DNA of 18,723 nucleotides from Nitratifractor sp. GTDB taxonomy: Bacteria; Campylobacterota; Campylobacteria; Campylobacterales; Sulfurovaceae. The stretch spans positions 1-18,723 of the forward strand of contig JANTGQ010000005.1 of the NCBI GenBank assembly GCA_024762845.1. Reading direction: 5' to 3'. The notes beneath the pieces are model-generated. The model searched no databases. It worked only from the letters and a program-made list of their open reading frames with translations, and was not told where the DNA came from. Made by a program: the position numbers and the translations under genes. Of the stretch, positions 1 to 7,657 are shown piece by piece. Positions within the stretch are counted from its first letter, which is position 1. Every line of letters starts with the position of its first letter.

Positions 1-2
1 TT

Positions 3-263
3 ATCAATAGTAACACCATAGAGATTGGTCCCATTAAAGACCCAAATATTGGCTTTATCCTCTTAAACCGTGCCCTCGAATTTAGCCGCCTTCTACTCCA
101 TACCACCCACGCGCAAAGAGGAGAAAAACAAGCAGTTATTAGTGATGAAAGTTCTCTAAAAGAGTTAAAAAGCTTGAGTTCACTGCATAAAAAGTGTCAA
201 AAAAATAGTCTTGATAAAGAGAGCCTACAGAAATATACTCAGTTGATAGAAGAGCTGTTGTAA
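3..263 (+). CDS. C-terminal tail of an unrecognised protein (5' end outside window)
   Basis: An open frame runs without a stop from the left edge to a TAA at 261-263, giving about 86 codons. The tail begins around NTIEIGPIKDPNIGF, has a hydrophobic helix-like stretch (FILLNRALEFSRLLL), then a Lys/Glu/Ser-rich, probably helical end finishing in IEELL. I do not recognise a family. No signal peptide or catalytic motif can be judged because the start is missing. It points the same way as the lipoprotein gene but is separated from it by about 250 bases holding a separate promoter candidate, so the two are probably not one operon. Coding status rests on the open frame, the plausible composition and the stop followed by AT-rich non-coding DNA. 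Confidence 0.55.
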   Translation: MNSNTIEIGPIKDPNIGFILLNRALEFSRLLLHTTHAQRGEKQAVISDESSLKELKSLSSLHKKCQKNSLDKESLQKYTQLIEELL

Positions 264-430
264 GAATCGTATCTCTGGCTTCAATTAGCTACGCTTAGAC
301 TCTCCAGAAGCTCAATTTAAGTTTGTCATGAAAATATTTCTAAATGAAACATTTTCTCTTAAATCACAACTTCAACGTTAAAATTATGTAAATATTATTG
401 GAAGAATATCTTATCTTGTTTTAAATAATA

Positions 431-503
431 CCATTTTATGGACTTATTTAAAAAAATACGTGCTATAATATTTTTAAACTATCCATTTTATGGGTATATT
501 TAA
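431..503 (+). promoter_or_regulatory. Lipoprotein gene promoter with flanking near-direct repeats
   Basis: An extended -10 box (TGCTATAAT) lies at 461-469, about 43 bases before the lipoprotein ATG at 513. Two 21-base near-repeats, both starting CCATTTTATGG and ending ATTTAA, sit at 431-451 and 483-503. They match at 18 of 21 positions and start 52 bases apart, one on each side of the -10. The second copy runs into the ribosome binding region (AAGGA at 502-506). This arrangement would suit a repressor or a looping regulator, but no known operator consensus is recognised. No good -35 is visible. Confidence 0.45.
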
Positions 504-512
504 GGATATATT

Positions 513-1688
513 ATGACAAAAAAACTCTTAATTTCTGTATTTTTAGCATATCTCCTGAGTGGTTGTCAACTCTTTGAACCACTAGGGGAGAGTAGTAGTT
601 CAAATCTACAAGATAGTGGGCAAACAAGTAAAAGTGTCACTTTTGAAGATGAGAATGCAAGTAAACGGGCTGTTGTAACTGCGAACTGTCAATACAATGA
701 TACAGTAGCATTTAGATATTTTGCTTCTTCACACGATGCAGAGACTAAGTATTGGAGTAAAACAAGTAACCTGCTCTCTGAACCAGGAAGTGGAAAAGCG
801 CTTAAACCATTTTGGGATTTACGATATGTAAATAGTGGTGAACTGCTGGTAAAAGATGCTAAAAAACTCGATTTTGCAAACCACTCTATCTATACAGGGC
901 TTGATGCCAGGGAGGGAGATAAAAATATCGAAGCTGGCGTTGATTCGGCGCAAGCATTTGCAGATGCTTCAGTTGTGCAGGCTAAGTGTATTGATGGTAC
1001 TTTGGCGGGAGGGTCATTGCTGAACCTACTCGACTCTACTAAAACAACTATTACATATGGTGGACCACACAGCACATTTATGTATAGAATAAAAGATAGT
1101 ACATCAATTCTACCATGGCAGGGTGACCATAAAGGGAATTTGCTGATTCAAGGTAACTTTGACCACCCAATCTATGCAAAATATAGTAATAATCTGGGTG
1201 GAAATGTCAATATTGGGCTCTATTTGCAAAATCAGAAAAATGGTATGCAGATGAACTATATCATTACACTCTATGCAGCTGGTGGAGCATGGTCGCAGGA
1301 GCAACAAGATCTCAAATATGACCCGACTACAAAGATAGCACATATTGCAACTACAGTTGCTACTGGAAATAGATGGTCTACCAAGTCACCAAAATCTAAA
1401 TCGACACAGCATATAGAGAGTGACACATCAGCAACGCAGGAGCGTTTAAACCAGTGGGACGACTTTTACAGAGTAAATATTAGCTATCAAGATCTGATGA
1501 ATGTCTTAGAAGAGTTAAAAAATAACCCCCCAAAAGAGCTTATAGGAAGCGATTTTGGAACCAATCCCGCAGATTGGAAACTGAAATCTATCTACCTACA
1601 GTATGAACTTGAAGAGAGCGGCGGAGATGCACTTCTAGCTGGTTCATTTAAGGGCTTTGAGGTCTACACAACTACTCTACCACGATAG
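513..1688 (+). CDS. Predicted outer-membrane lipoprotein of unknown function
   Basis: This 391-residue protein begins with a type II signal peptide: MTKK, a hydrophobic stretch and the lipobox LLSGC, so Cys18 should be lipidated. Gln at +2 does not suggest inner-membrane retention. A Ser/Gly-rich linker (about 25-42) is followed by a mature domain rich in aromatic, Gly, Asn and Thr residues and predicted beta-strands. Two more cysteines (C59, C159) could form a disulfide. Aromatic patches such as KPFWDLRY, GGAWSQEQ and NQWDDFYRVN would fit a jelly-roll or carbohydrate-binding fold, but this is inference; I recognise no family and see no catalytic motif. The ATG at 513 follows AAGGA with good spacing. 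The gene stands alone, convergent with the regulators at 1806-3526, and no link to urea metabolism is evident. Confidence 0.8.
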   Translation: MTKKLLISVFLAYLLSGCQLFEPLGESSSSNLQDSGQTSKSVTFEDENASKRAVVTANCQYNDTVAFRYFASSHDAETKYWSKTSNLLSEPGSGKALKPFWDLRYVNSGELLVKDAKKLDFANHSIYTGLDAREGDKNIEAGVDSAQAFADASVVQAKCIDGTLAGGSLLNLLDSTKTTITYGGPHSTFMYRIKDSTSILPWQGDHKGNLLIQGNFDHPIYAKYSNNLGGNVNIGLYLQNQKNGMQMNYIITLYAAGGAWSQEQQDLKYDPTTKIAHIATTVATGNRWSTKSPKSKSTQHIESDTSATQERLNQWDDFYRVNISYQDLMNVLEELKNNPPKELIGSDFGTNPADWKLKSIYLQYELEESGGDALLAGSFKGFEVYTTTLPR

Positions 1689-1774
1689 TTAGGAGATTGT
1701 GTAAGCCTCCTCCAAAAAAAGTACTTCAACAGGTAGATTTGAAACTTATAGAAGCGTTGCTTATGCGCTCTTAT

Positions 1775-1792
1775 TCTATTGCGAAATCCGGG
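1775..1792. repeat. Single copy of an 18-base dispersed repeat core
   Basis: The 18-base core TCTATTGCGAAATCCGGG lies in the 117-base gap between the convergent lipoprotein and response-regulator genes. The identical 18 bases form part of the right arm of the large hairpin at 17528-17599. Here no matching left arm is visible in the preceding 80 bases, so this looks like a half or decayed copy. The rest of the gap holds only a weak five-base stem (AGGAG 1691-1695 with CTCCT 1707-1711) without a T-run. Confidence 0.6.
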
Positions 1793-1805
1793 ATTACAGT
1801 TTCTC

Positions 1806-2456
1806 TTACTCCAGCAGTTTATACCCAACACCACGTATGTTTACTATCATTCCGCTTTTTAGTTTTGCTTTTACTTTGTGTATGAGGCTGCGGATGGTGA
1901 CTGTCTCTACCTCTTCGCCATCCCATACATACTCTTGCATCATCGATGTGGAGACGGTTTTGCCGATATTATTTACAAAGAGCGAAAGGGCGAGTCGCTC
2001 TCTACTACTTAACTCGATCTCTACACCATTTTTACTAAGAGTTGCACTATCGGTCTGGAAGAGAAAGCCATGTTTGAGCACTACTCCTTTTGGCGAGCTG
2101 CTGCGATTTAGCAGGTAATCTATGCGTACTGTAAGCTCCTCTATATCAAATGGCTTCTTAAGGTAGTCATCACACCCTAGCGTATAGGAGTTTTTGATAG
2201 TCTCTATATCTTTCATGGCGCTCATAATAATTACGGGTGTCTCTATCTTATTGTTGCGAAGATGCTCTAACACCGTATGCCCGTCGATATCTGGCAGGTG
2301 GATATCGAAAATGCAGAGGTCAAATCGGGAGTGGATAAGTCGCTCTATTGCATCTTCGCCCCTATAGCAGCTTGTGATAAAATACCCCATACTACTTAAG
2401 TGTTGCTCTATGGCTCTATTGAGTGAAAAGTCATCTTCTAAAAGTAAAATTTTCAT
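1806..2456 (-). CDS. OmpR/PhoB-family response regulator
   Basis: This 216-residue regulator has an N-terminal receiver domain (about 1-115) with the acidic pair D8/D9, phospho-acceptor D51 in FDIHLPDIDG, switch Ser79 and conserved Lys101 in the KP motif. The C-terminal winged-helix DNA-binding domain (about 124-216) ends in the characteristic VNIRGVGYKL. Length and layout are normal for the OmpR/PhoB class, which binds tandem direct repeats as a dimer. The ATG (2454-2456) overlaps the stop of the upstream kinase gene by four bases (ATGA), so the two are translationally coupled. It is the only DNA-binding protein recognised in the window. Control of the urea genes is inferred from position and from the tandem repeat before urtA; the sequence alone does not prove it. 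Confidence 0.93.
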   Translation of the reverse strand: MKILLLEDDFSLNRAIEQHLSSMGYFITSCYRGEDAIERLIHSRFDLCIFDIHLPDIDGHTVLEHLRNNKIETPVIIMSAMKDIETIKNSYTLGCDDYLKKPFDIEELTVRIDYLLNRSSSPKGVVLKHGFLFQTDSATLSKNGVEIELSSRERLALSLFVNNIGKTVSTSMMQEYVWDGEEVETVTIRSLIHKVKAKLKSGMIVNIRGVGYKLLE

Positions 2457-3526
2457 AGCTCTCTCGTTACTGTATTTGGGAAATAGTAGTCAAAACGGCT
2501 CCCCTCTTTGTTGCTTTGGAGATCTATAGTTATGCTGTTTCGGTCACAAATCTCTTTTACAGTTGCAAGCCCAATACCAAGCCCCTTATTGCTAGATGCC
2601 CCCTGGTAGTAGGCATCAAATATCTTTTCTGCATTCTCTATGCCGTAACCGTTATCGATAACCGCTATAAATGTTCCCTTACTCACTTGCCCTACAAGAA
2701 ACTCTATGGTGCTGTTTTGCGGCGAGTATTTAATAGCGTTGGAGAGTGTATTGTCTATAATCCTCTCAAGCTCTGTTGGGCAGATATAGAGAGCGTACTC
2801 AGCCTCTACTTCGAGGTCTAGTTTTATCTCTTTAATAGCAGCTATTTCATGAAAATAGGCTATACGGCTGCTGCTAAACTCTACAATATTAATCCACTCG
2901 GCGGGCTCTTTGCGCTGCTCTTTTTTGACAAGGTATGCCATATCGTTATAGATAGATGCCAAAATTTTGCTAGATGCTTTGATGGTATCGATGCAAGTGC
3001 CTGCGCCAAAAGAGCGTTCGAGAATCTGGGCATTGAGGGTAATAACACTCAGAGGGGTGTTCATCTCATGCATAATTTTTTTGATAAAGTAATCTTGCTG
3101 CAAAAGAAGCTCTTTAATATGCCCGCGACTCTTGTAGAGGTTAAGGTGTGTGCCAACACGCACCAAAACCTCCTGCTCATGAAAGGGTTTGGTAATATAG
3201 TCCACGCCACCGCTGCTAAAGGCTTTTAGTTTATCATCCACGCTATCGAGCGCACTGATAAAGATAATAGGCGTCTCTCTGAACTCGTTTTGGCTTTTGA
3301 GTCGTTTTGCAAATGTAAAACCATCAATTTTAGGCATTTTGATATCTAACAAAATCAAATCTGGCTTTAGTGTAGCAGTGACACTAAGCGCATGCTCGGG
3401 GTCTGCACTTGCACGTACATCGTAGCCATGTGCTCGTAAAAGTGTCGATAGATACTTAAGATTCTCGACGGTGTCATCTACAATAAGGATAGAAAACTGC
3501 TCTTCTTTTTTACTATTTTGCTCCAT
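2453..3526 (-). CDS. Soluble receiver-histidine kinase (REC-HisKA-HATPase)
   Basis: This 357-residue protein has an inverted hybrid layout: an N-terminal receiver (about 11-125; D17/D18, phospho-Asp D61 in LLDIKMPKIDG, Lys113 in the KP motif) precedes a kinase core. The H-box is MHEMNTPLS with His153, the N-box is around N263 in DNTLSNAIKYS, and the ATP lid has DNGYGI (291-296) and GLGIGL (315-320). No transmembrane segment is seen, so it should be cytoplasmic and controlled by phosphorylation of its own receiver. That fits a middle position between the membrane hybrid kinase (divergent, starting 70 bases away) and the response regulator, whose gene overlaps its end by four bases. The ATG is fixed by an in-frame TAA four codons upstream. 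No Shine-Dalgarno is visible, and a TATAAT lies only nine bases from the start codon. Confidence 0.92.
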   Translation of the reverse strand: MEQNSKKEEQFSILIVDDTVENLKYLSTLLRAHGYDVRASADPEHALSVTATLKPDLILLDIKMPKIDGFTFAKRLKSQNEFRETPIIFISALDSVDDKLKAFSSGGVDYITKPFHEQEVLVRVGTHLNLYKSRGHIKELLLQQDYFIKKIMHEMNTPLSVITLNAQILERSFGAGTCIDTIKASSKILASIYNDMAYLVKKEQRKEPAEWINIVEFSSSRIAYFHEIAAIKEIKLDLEVEAEYALYICPTELERIIDNTLSNAIKYSPQNSTIEFLVGQVSKGTFIAVIDNGYGIENAEKIFDAYYQGASSNKGLGIGLATVKEICDRNSITIDLQSNKEGSRFDYYFPNTVTREL

Positions 3527-3534
3527 AATAAAAC

Positions 3535-3540
3535 ATTATA
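3535..3540 (-). promoter_or_regulatory. Candidate -10 box of the receiver-kinase/response-regulator operon
   Basis: Read on the minus strand this is a perfect TATAAT, ending nine bases before the kinase ATG at 3526. If used, transcription would begin about one to three bases before the start codon, giving a leaderless or almost leaderless message. This agrees with the absence of any Shine-Dalgarno upstream of that ATG. The 70-base divergent gap leaves little room for alternatives. Confidence 0.45.
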
Positions 3541-3558
3541 TCATTATTTTTATTGTAG

Positions 3559-3590
3559 TATAGCTTAGAGTTTACCCCCTATAAGGAAAG
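3559..3590 (+). promoter_or_regulatory. Candidate promoter and RBS of the hybrid sensor kinase
   Basis: A weak -10-like TATAGC sits at 3559-3564, followed by a clear ribosome binding site AAGGAAAG at 3583-3590, six bases before the ATG at 3597. The RBS decides the start. The -10 call is tentative, as no -35 is recognisable. Confidence 0.35.
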
Positions 3591-3596
3591 AACTAA

Positions 3597-6242
3597 ATGA
3601 AGCTAAAGTCACTCTCGCTTATTTTAAACGGCTTAAATATTTTTGTACTTATGATGGTAATAGCGATTTTAATAGAATACAATAGAGCTTACCAAAATAT
3701 CGAAGATGTCTATAAATCCAAAAACAGATCTTTTTTACTTGCAGATGAGTTGCGACAGAGTAGCGATGACCTTACCCGCCTAGCAAGAACCTATGTTATC
3801 ACAGGCGAAAAGCGCTTTAAAGACCAATACTATGAAGTCTTGGGTATTCGTAACGGTATCTACCCAAGACCCAAACACTACAATAGAATATACTGGGATT
3901 TCTTGGCTGTAAATAGCGCTGAGGAGATCCCAAAAGTAACAGGCAAACCGGTACCGCTGCGAACACTGATGAAAAAGGCAGGGTTTACGAAAGAGGAGCT
4001 CTCTTTACTTTCGAAATCGCAAGAGCAGTCCGATACACTTGTGCATCTAGAAGAGGTTGCCATGCACGCAGTAGAGGGCTATTGCAAAGATAGTAACGGC
4101 AGCTACACACAAATGTGCAAACCCGACTTCGCACTGGCACGAAAGATTATGCACTCGAATGAGTACCATCAATCCAAAGTACTTATTATGAACCCAATCA
4201 ATAAGTTTTTTGAACTCTTTGAGCGCAGAACCAACAAAGCGATAGAGGATTCCAAAGCCTATTTGAATAAAGTTGAGTACCTGCTTATTGCTGCGGTGCT
4301 CCTTTTTGTCTTGGTTATTTTAACTACGATGCGTATTACTTCTAAACGGATTATGCAGCCACTGATAGGGTTGCAAAAGAGTATGCTGGGGCTCTCTAAG
4401 AATAATTTAGAGACAGCTATCCCCCAAATGAGCCACAAAGATGAGGTTGGAGATATGATTAGTGCCGTGCATATCTTTAAAGAGAACAACAGAGCGCTAA
4501 TTACTAGCCAGCAGCGGATTAAACTACTGCTAGACTCCATTGGCGAGGGTGTGATTGGGGTTGACCAAGAGGGACGAATTACCTTTGTAAACCCTGCTGC
4601 TTGCGACACATTGGGACAAGAGAAAGAGTCATTGATTTCTCAGAACTTTACTGCACTGCTTAAAGAGCATAGCTTTAAGGAGCCTGCGGAGCATTTTGAA
4701 CTCAACTTTCAAAGCGGTGACTCTGGAGAACTGCGGCTAAAACGAGGCAGTAAGGGTTACTTTTTTGCAGAGTATGTCTCTACCCCTATTGGAGAGCAAG
4801 AGGATGGAGAGGAAGGGGTTGTCTTTGTCTTTAAAGATATTACGGAGAGAAAAAAGGCAAACCGAGAGCTTCGCGAGGCAAAAGAGCGTGCCGAAGCGGC
4901 AAACTACGCCAAGTCTCTCTTTTTGGCAAATATGAGCCACGAACTCCGAACACCACTCAATGCCATTTTGGGGTTTGCAAAGCTACTGCTGAAAGAGAGG
5001 AGTCTTGCGGGCAAACAAAAAGAGAATTTAGAGGCAATACATAGTAGTGGGAATCACCTTTTAAATATTATTAGCGAAGTGTTGGAGGTTGCTAAACTAC
5101 AGGCTGGAAAGATAGAGATTGTTAACACCCCGTTTCATCTGCATGAGTTTATTAAAAACATTGTGCTGATATTTGCTAACCGAGCCAGGGCAAAAAACCT
5201 CGATTTTATTGTAAACGACTATAGCAAACTACCTCTGTTCATAGAGGCGGACGAGCAACGCCTTCGCCAGGTTCTCTTTAATCTTTTGGGAAATGCACTC
5301 AAATTTACCCACCAAGGAGCGATTGAGCTGCGCTGCAACTACCAAAAGAGTCAACTTGTTTTTGAGGTGATAGATACAGGTATCGGGATTAAAAAGAGAG
5401 ATTTAAAACTGATATTTAAAGCATTTGAGCAGATTAAATCCTCTTCTGACTTCCGCCAGGGTACGGGGCTTGGATTAACTATTTCGCAAAAACTTGTAAC
5501 ACTTATGGGTGGCAAAATGAGCGTAGAGAGCGAGCTTGGCGAAGGAACACACTTTCGCCTGCAACTCTATGCAGCTGCTGCAAAAAATGGAACAAATATT
5601 CTCATAAATAGCGAAAATGAGAACTATGTGCTTTGCGATGAGTTTAATGGAAAACTAAAAATTCTTATTGTAGATGATATCAGAGAGAATAGGTCGCTGT
5701 TGGTGCAGATTGTTGAAACATTTGGCTTTATTACCCTCGAAGCTGATAATGGGGAGAGCGCATTAGCCTTGCTGCAAGAGCAGAGCGTAGATTTGATACT
5801 TATGGATATACAGATGCCAAAGATGAACGGCTATGAAGCTACCCGTAAAATAAAAGCTGACGCAGCCTTGAGAGCTACTCCTGTTGTGCTTGTCTCTGCA
5901 CATGTCTTCGAAGATGAGAGAGCAAAGGCTCTAGAGTGTGGTGCTGAGAGTTTTATAGAAAAACCCGTAAAAGAGGATCTGCTTGTTAAAGAGCTGGAGA
6001 CACTTTTAGAGGTTAAGTTTATATCGCAAAAGCCAACTGTCGAAATCGAGACAACTGATAAAGAGAGTGTTATAAGTCAAGAGGATAGAGAGAAAATTAT
6101 AGCAGCAGCCAATGCCCTTGATGCAAACACTATAGAGGAGATTTTGAATAATTATAGAAAAAGCGACCCTCAGAGTGTGAAGATTATACTTGACCATATA
6201 AATAGCTTCCAGTTTACAAAGATAATTGACTTTTTGAGTTAA
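3597..6242 (+). CDS. Membrane hybrid sensor histidine kinase (sensor-HAMP-PAS-HisKA-HATPase-REC)
   Basis: This 881-residue inner-membrane sensor has TM1 (about 11-27), a roughly 200-residue periplasmic domain, TM2 (about 228-246) and a HAMP region (about 247-303). A PAS-like domain follows (about 305-420: LLDSIGEGVIGVDQEGRITFVNPAA), then the kinase core with His448 in MSHELRTPLN, N-box N566 and G-boxes DTGIGI and GTGLGL, and a receiver (about 687-805) with phospho-Asp D737 in LMDIQMPKMNG. A helical tail of about 70 residues lacks a recognisable Hpt motif. The periplasmic domain contains RTYVITGEKRF, a NRIYWDF segment and two cysteines (C163, C174) that may pair. From memory, similar sensor domains occur in hybrid kinases of other aquatic bacteria. 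It is co-directional with urtA, 121 bases upstream, so sensing of urea or a related amide is a reasonable inference; the ligand is unproven. Confidence 0.92.
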   Translation: MKLKSLSLILNGLNIFVLMMVIAILIEYNRAYQNIEDVYKSKNRSFLLADELRQSSDDLTRLARTYVITGEKRFKDQYYEVLGIRNGIYPRPKHYNRIYWDFLAVNSAEEIPKVTGKPVPLRTLMKKAGFTKEELSLLSKSQEQSDTLVHLEEVAMHAVEGYCKDSNGSYTQMCKPDFALARKIMHSNEYHQSKVLIMNPINKFFELFERRTNKAIEDSKAYLNKVEYLLIAAVLLFVLVILTTMRITSKRIMQPLIGLQKSMLGLSKNNLETAIPQMSHKDEVGDMISAVHIFKENNRALITSQQRIKLLLDSIGEGVIGVDQEGRITFVNPAACDTLGQEKESLISQNFTALLKEHSFKEPAEHFELNFQSGDSGELRLKRGSKGYFFAEYVSTPIGEQEDGEEGVVFVFKDITERKKANRELREAKERAEAANYAKSLFLANMSHELRTPLNAILGFAKLLLKERSLAGKQKENLEAIHSSGNHLLNIISEVLEVAKLQAGKIEIVNTPFHLHEFIKNIVLIFANRARAKNLDFIVNDYSKLPLFIEADEQRLRQVLFNLLGNALKFTHQGAIELRCNYQKSQLVFEVIDTGIGIKKRDLKLIFKAFEQIKSSSDFRQGTGLGLTISQKLVTLMGGKMSVESELGEGTHFRLQLYAAAAKNGTNILINSENENYVLCDEFNGKLKILIVDDIRENRSLLVQIVETFGFITLEADNGESALALLQEQSVDLILMDIQMPKMNGYEATRKIKADAALRATPVVLVSAHVFEDERAKALECGAESFIEKPVKEDLLVKELETLLEVKFISQKPTVEIETTDKESVISQEDREKIIAAANALDANTIEEILNNYRKSDPQSVKIILDHINSFQFTKIIDFLS

Positions 6243-6276
6243 CTGCCTAAAAATTAATCATACTACTACTATAAAA

Positions 6277-6296
6277 GCAACACTTACGCAACACTT
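6277..6296 (+). promoter_or_regulatory. Tandem direct repeat upstream of urtA, candidate OmpR/PhoB-type operator
   Basis: The 9-mer GCAACACTT occurs at 6277-6285 and again at 6288-6296, a perfect direct repeat with an 11-bp period (one helical turn). It lies six bases before a TATACT at 6303-6308. OmpR/PhoB-family regulators typically bind head-to-tail half-sites spaced 10-11 bp apart over the -35 region, so this is a strong positional candidate for the response regulator encoded at 1806-2456. That pairing is inference. Confidence 0.55.
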
Positions 6297-6302
6297 TGTA
6301 GT

Positions 6303-6308
6303 TATACT
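6303..6308 (+). promoter_or_regulatory. Candidate -10 box of the urtABCDE operon
   Basis: TATACT sits 55 bases before the urtA start codon. No TTGACA-like -35 is found about 17 bases upstream; that place is taken by the direct repeat at 6277-6296, as expected for an activator-dependent promoter. Downstream in the leader there is a short dyad, TTGGC (6316-6320) and GCCAA (6332-6336) with an 11-base spacer, of unknown role. Confidence 0.4.
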
Positions 6309-6363
6309 TTTTTCGTTGGCAATTTGTTAGAGCCAAGAAATCAAACTAATTAAGGAAAAGTGT

Positions 6364-7647
6364 ATGAGATTTTCGTCTATGAAAAAGCTTTTTGTTGCTG
6401 CTTTAGTAACATTAGGTATGGCTGCACACGCTGCAGATACAATTAAAGTTGGTGTTCTTCACTCACTCTCTGGTACGATGGCTATCAGTGAAACTACTCT
6501 TAAAGATACTGTTTTAATGCTTATTGACGAGCAGAATAAAAAAGGTGGTGTTTTAGGGAAAAAACTGGAGCCTGTAGTTGTTGACCCTGCATCTAACTGG
6601 CCGCTATTTGCTGAAAAAATGAGAGGTCTTTTAACAAAAGATAAAGTAGATGTAACATTTGGATGTTGGACATCAGTCTCTAGAAAATCTGTTCTTCCGG
6701 TTGTAGAAGAGTTAAACGGTATTCTTTTCTATCCTGTGCAGTATGAGGGTGAAGAGTCATCTAAAAATGTATTCTATACAGGTGCTGCGCCAAATCAACA
6801 AGCTATTCCTGCAGTTGATTACTTAATGAATGAAGTGGGTGTAAAAAGATGGGTTTTAGCTGGTACTGACTATGTTTATCCAAGAACAACAAACAAAATT
6901 TTAAAAGCATACCTTAAAGCCAAAGGTGTTAAAGATGAAGATATTATGGTTAACTATACGCCATTTGGACACTCTGACTGGCAGTCAATTGTAAGTAAAA
7001 TAAAGAAATTTGGTAGTGCTGGTAAAAAGACAGCGGTTGTATCTACAATTAATGGTGATGCGAACGTTCCTTTCTATAAAGAGCTTGGGAACCAGGGGAT
7101 TAAAGCAGAAGATATTCCTGTAGTTGCATTTAGTGTTGGTGAAGAGGAGCTATCTGGTCTTGATACTAAACCACTTGTTGGTCACTTAGCTGCATGGAAC
7201 TACTTCCAAAGTGCAGAATCTGACATAAACAAAGAGTTTATTGCAAAGTGGAAAGCGTATAAAAAAGATAAGAAAAAAGTTACAAATGACCCTATGGAAG
7301 CAACATATATTGGTTTCAGTATGTGGGTAAAAGCAGTAGAAAAAGCTGGAACAACAAAGCCAGATGCTGTACAAAAAGCAATGATTGGTATTTCAGTACC
7401 TAACTTAACAGGCGGAACAGCAACAATGATGCCAAACCACCACTTAACAAAACCTGTACTTATTGGAGAGATTCAAGAAGATGGTCAATTTGAGACAGTA
7501 TGGCAAACAAAAGGAACTGTTGTTGGTGATGCATGGTCTGACTATCTTGAGGGTAGTAAAGATTTAATCTCAGACTGGAGAGCTCCTTTAAATTGTGGTG
7601 CTTACAATGTAAAAACACACAAATGCCAAGGGCAAAACTATAAATAA
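6364..7647 (+). CDS. urtA: Urea ABC transporter, periplasmic urea-binding protein UrtA
   Basis: This is the type I periplasmic binding protein that captures urea and delivers it to UrtBC. It is 427 residues with a Sec signal peptide (MRFSSMKKLF, hydrophobic core, then AHA-AD, cleavage near 23). Family hallmarks include IKVGVLHSLSGTMAISE, VVVDPASNWP, VDVTFGCWTSVSRKSVLPV, GILFYPVQYEGEE and FYTGAAPNQQ, which distinguish UrtA from branched-chain amino-acid binders. The ATG at 6364 is chosen because AAGGA (6352-6356) is well spaced; the Met at codon 6 would be too far. The gene appears richer in GGT, GTT, GCT and AAA codons than its neighbours, consistent with high expression. It heads urtABCDE. 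A strong hairpin follows its stop codon. Confidence 0.96.
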   Translation: MRFSSMKKLFVAALVTLGMAAHAADTIKVGVLHSLSGTMAISETTLKDTVLMLIDEQNKKGGVLGKKLEPVVVDPASNWPLFAEKMRGLLTKDKVDVTFGCWTSVSRKSVLPVVEELNGILFYPVQYEGEESSKNVFYTGAAPNQQAIPAVDYLMNEVGVKRWVLAGTDYVYPRTTNKILKAYLKAKGVKDEDIMVNYTPFGHSDWQSIVSKIKKFGSAGKKTAVVSTINGDANVPFYKELGNQGIKAEDIPVVAFSVGEEELSGLDTKPLVGHLAAWNYFQSAESDINKEFIAKWKAYKKDKKKVTNDPMEATYIGFSMWVKAVEKAGTTKPDAVQKAMIGISVPNLTGGTATMMPNHHLTKPVLIGEIQEDGQFETVWQTKGTVVGDAWSDYLEGSKDLISDWRAPLNCGAYNVKTHKCQGQNYK

Positions 7648-7657
7648 TCAGACAAAG

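Noticed and set aside
1697..1885. 62-codon plus-strand frame between the lipoprotein and the response regulator
   Set aside because: It has no good ribosome site, overlaps the 3' end of the response regulator on the other strand and contains the dispersed repeat; composition does not look like protein.
2516..3229. Two plus-strand frames (101 and 126 codons) opposite the receiver-kinase gene
   Set aside because: They mirror conserved kinase and receiver motifs on the minus strand and have no independent support.
6316..6333. Possible sigma-54 promoter (TTGGCA then a GC-like -12) upstream of urtA
   Set aside because: With the required 10-base spacing after GG the -12 reads GA, and the only GC is two bases too far. 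The short TTGGC/GCCAA dyad explains the resemblance.
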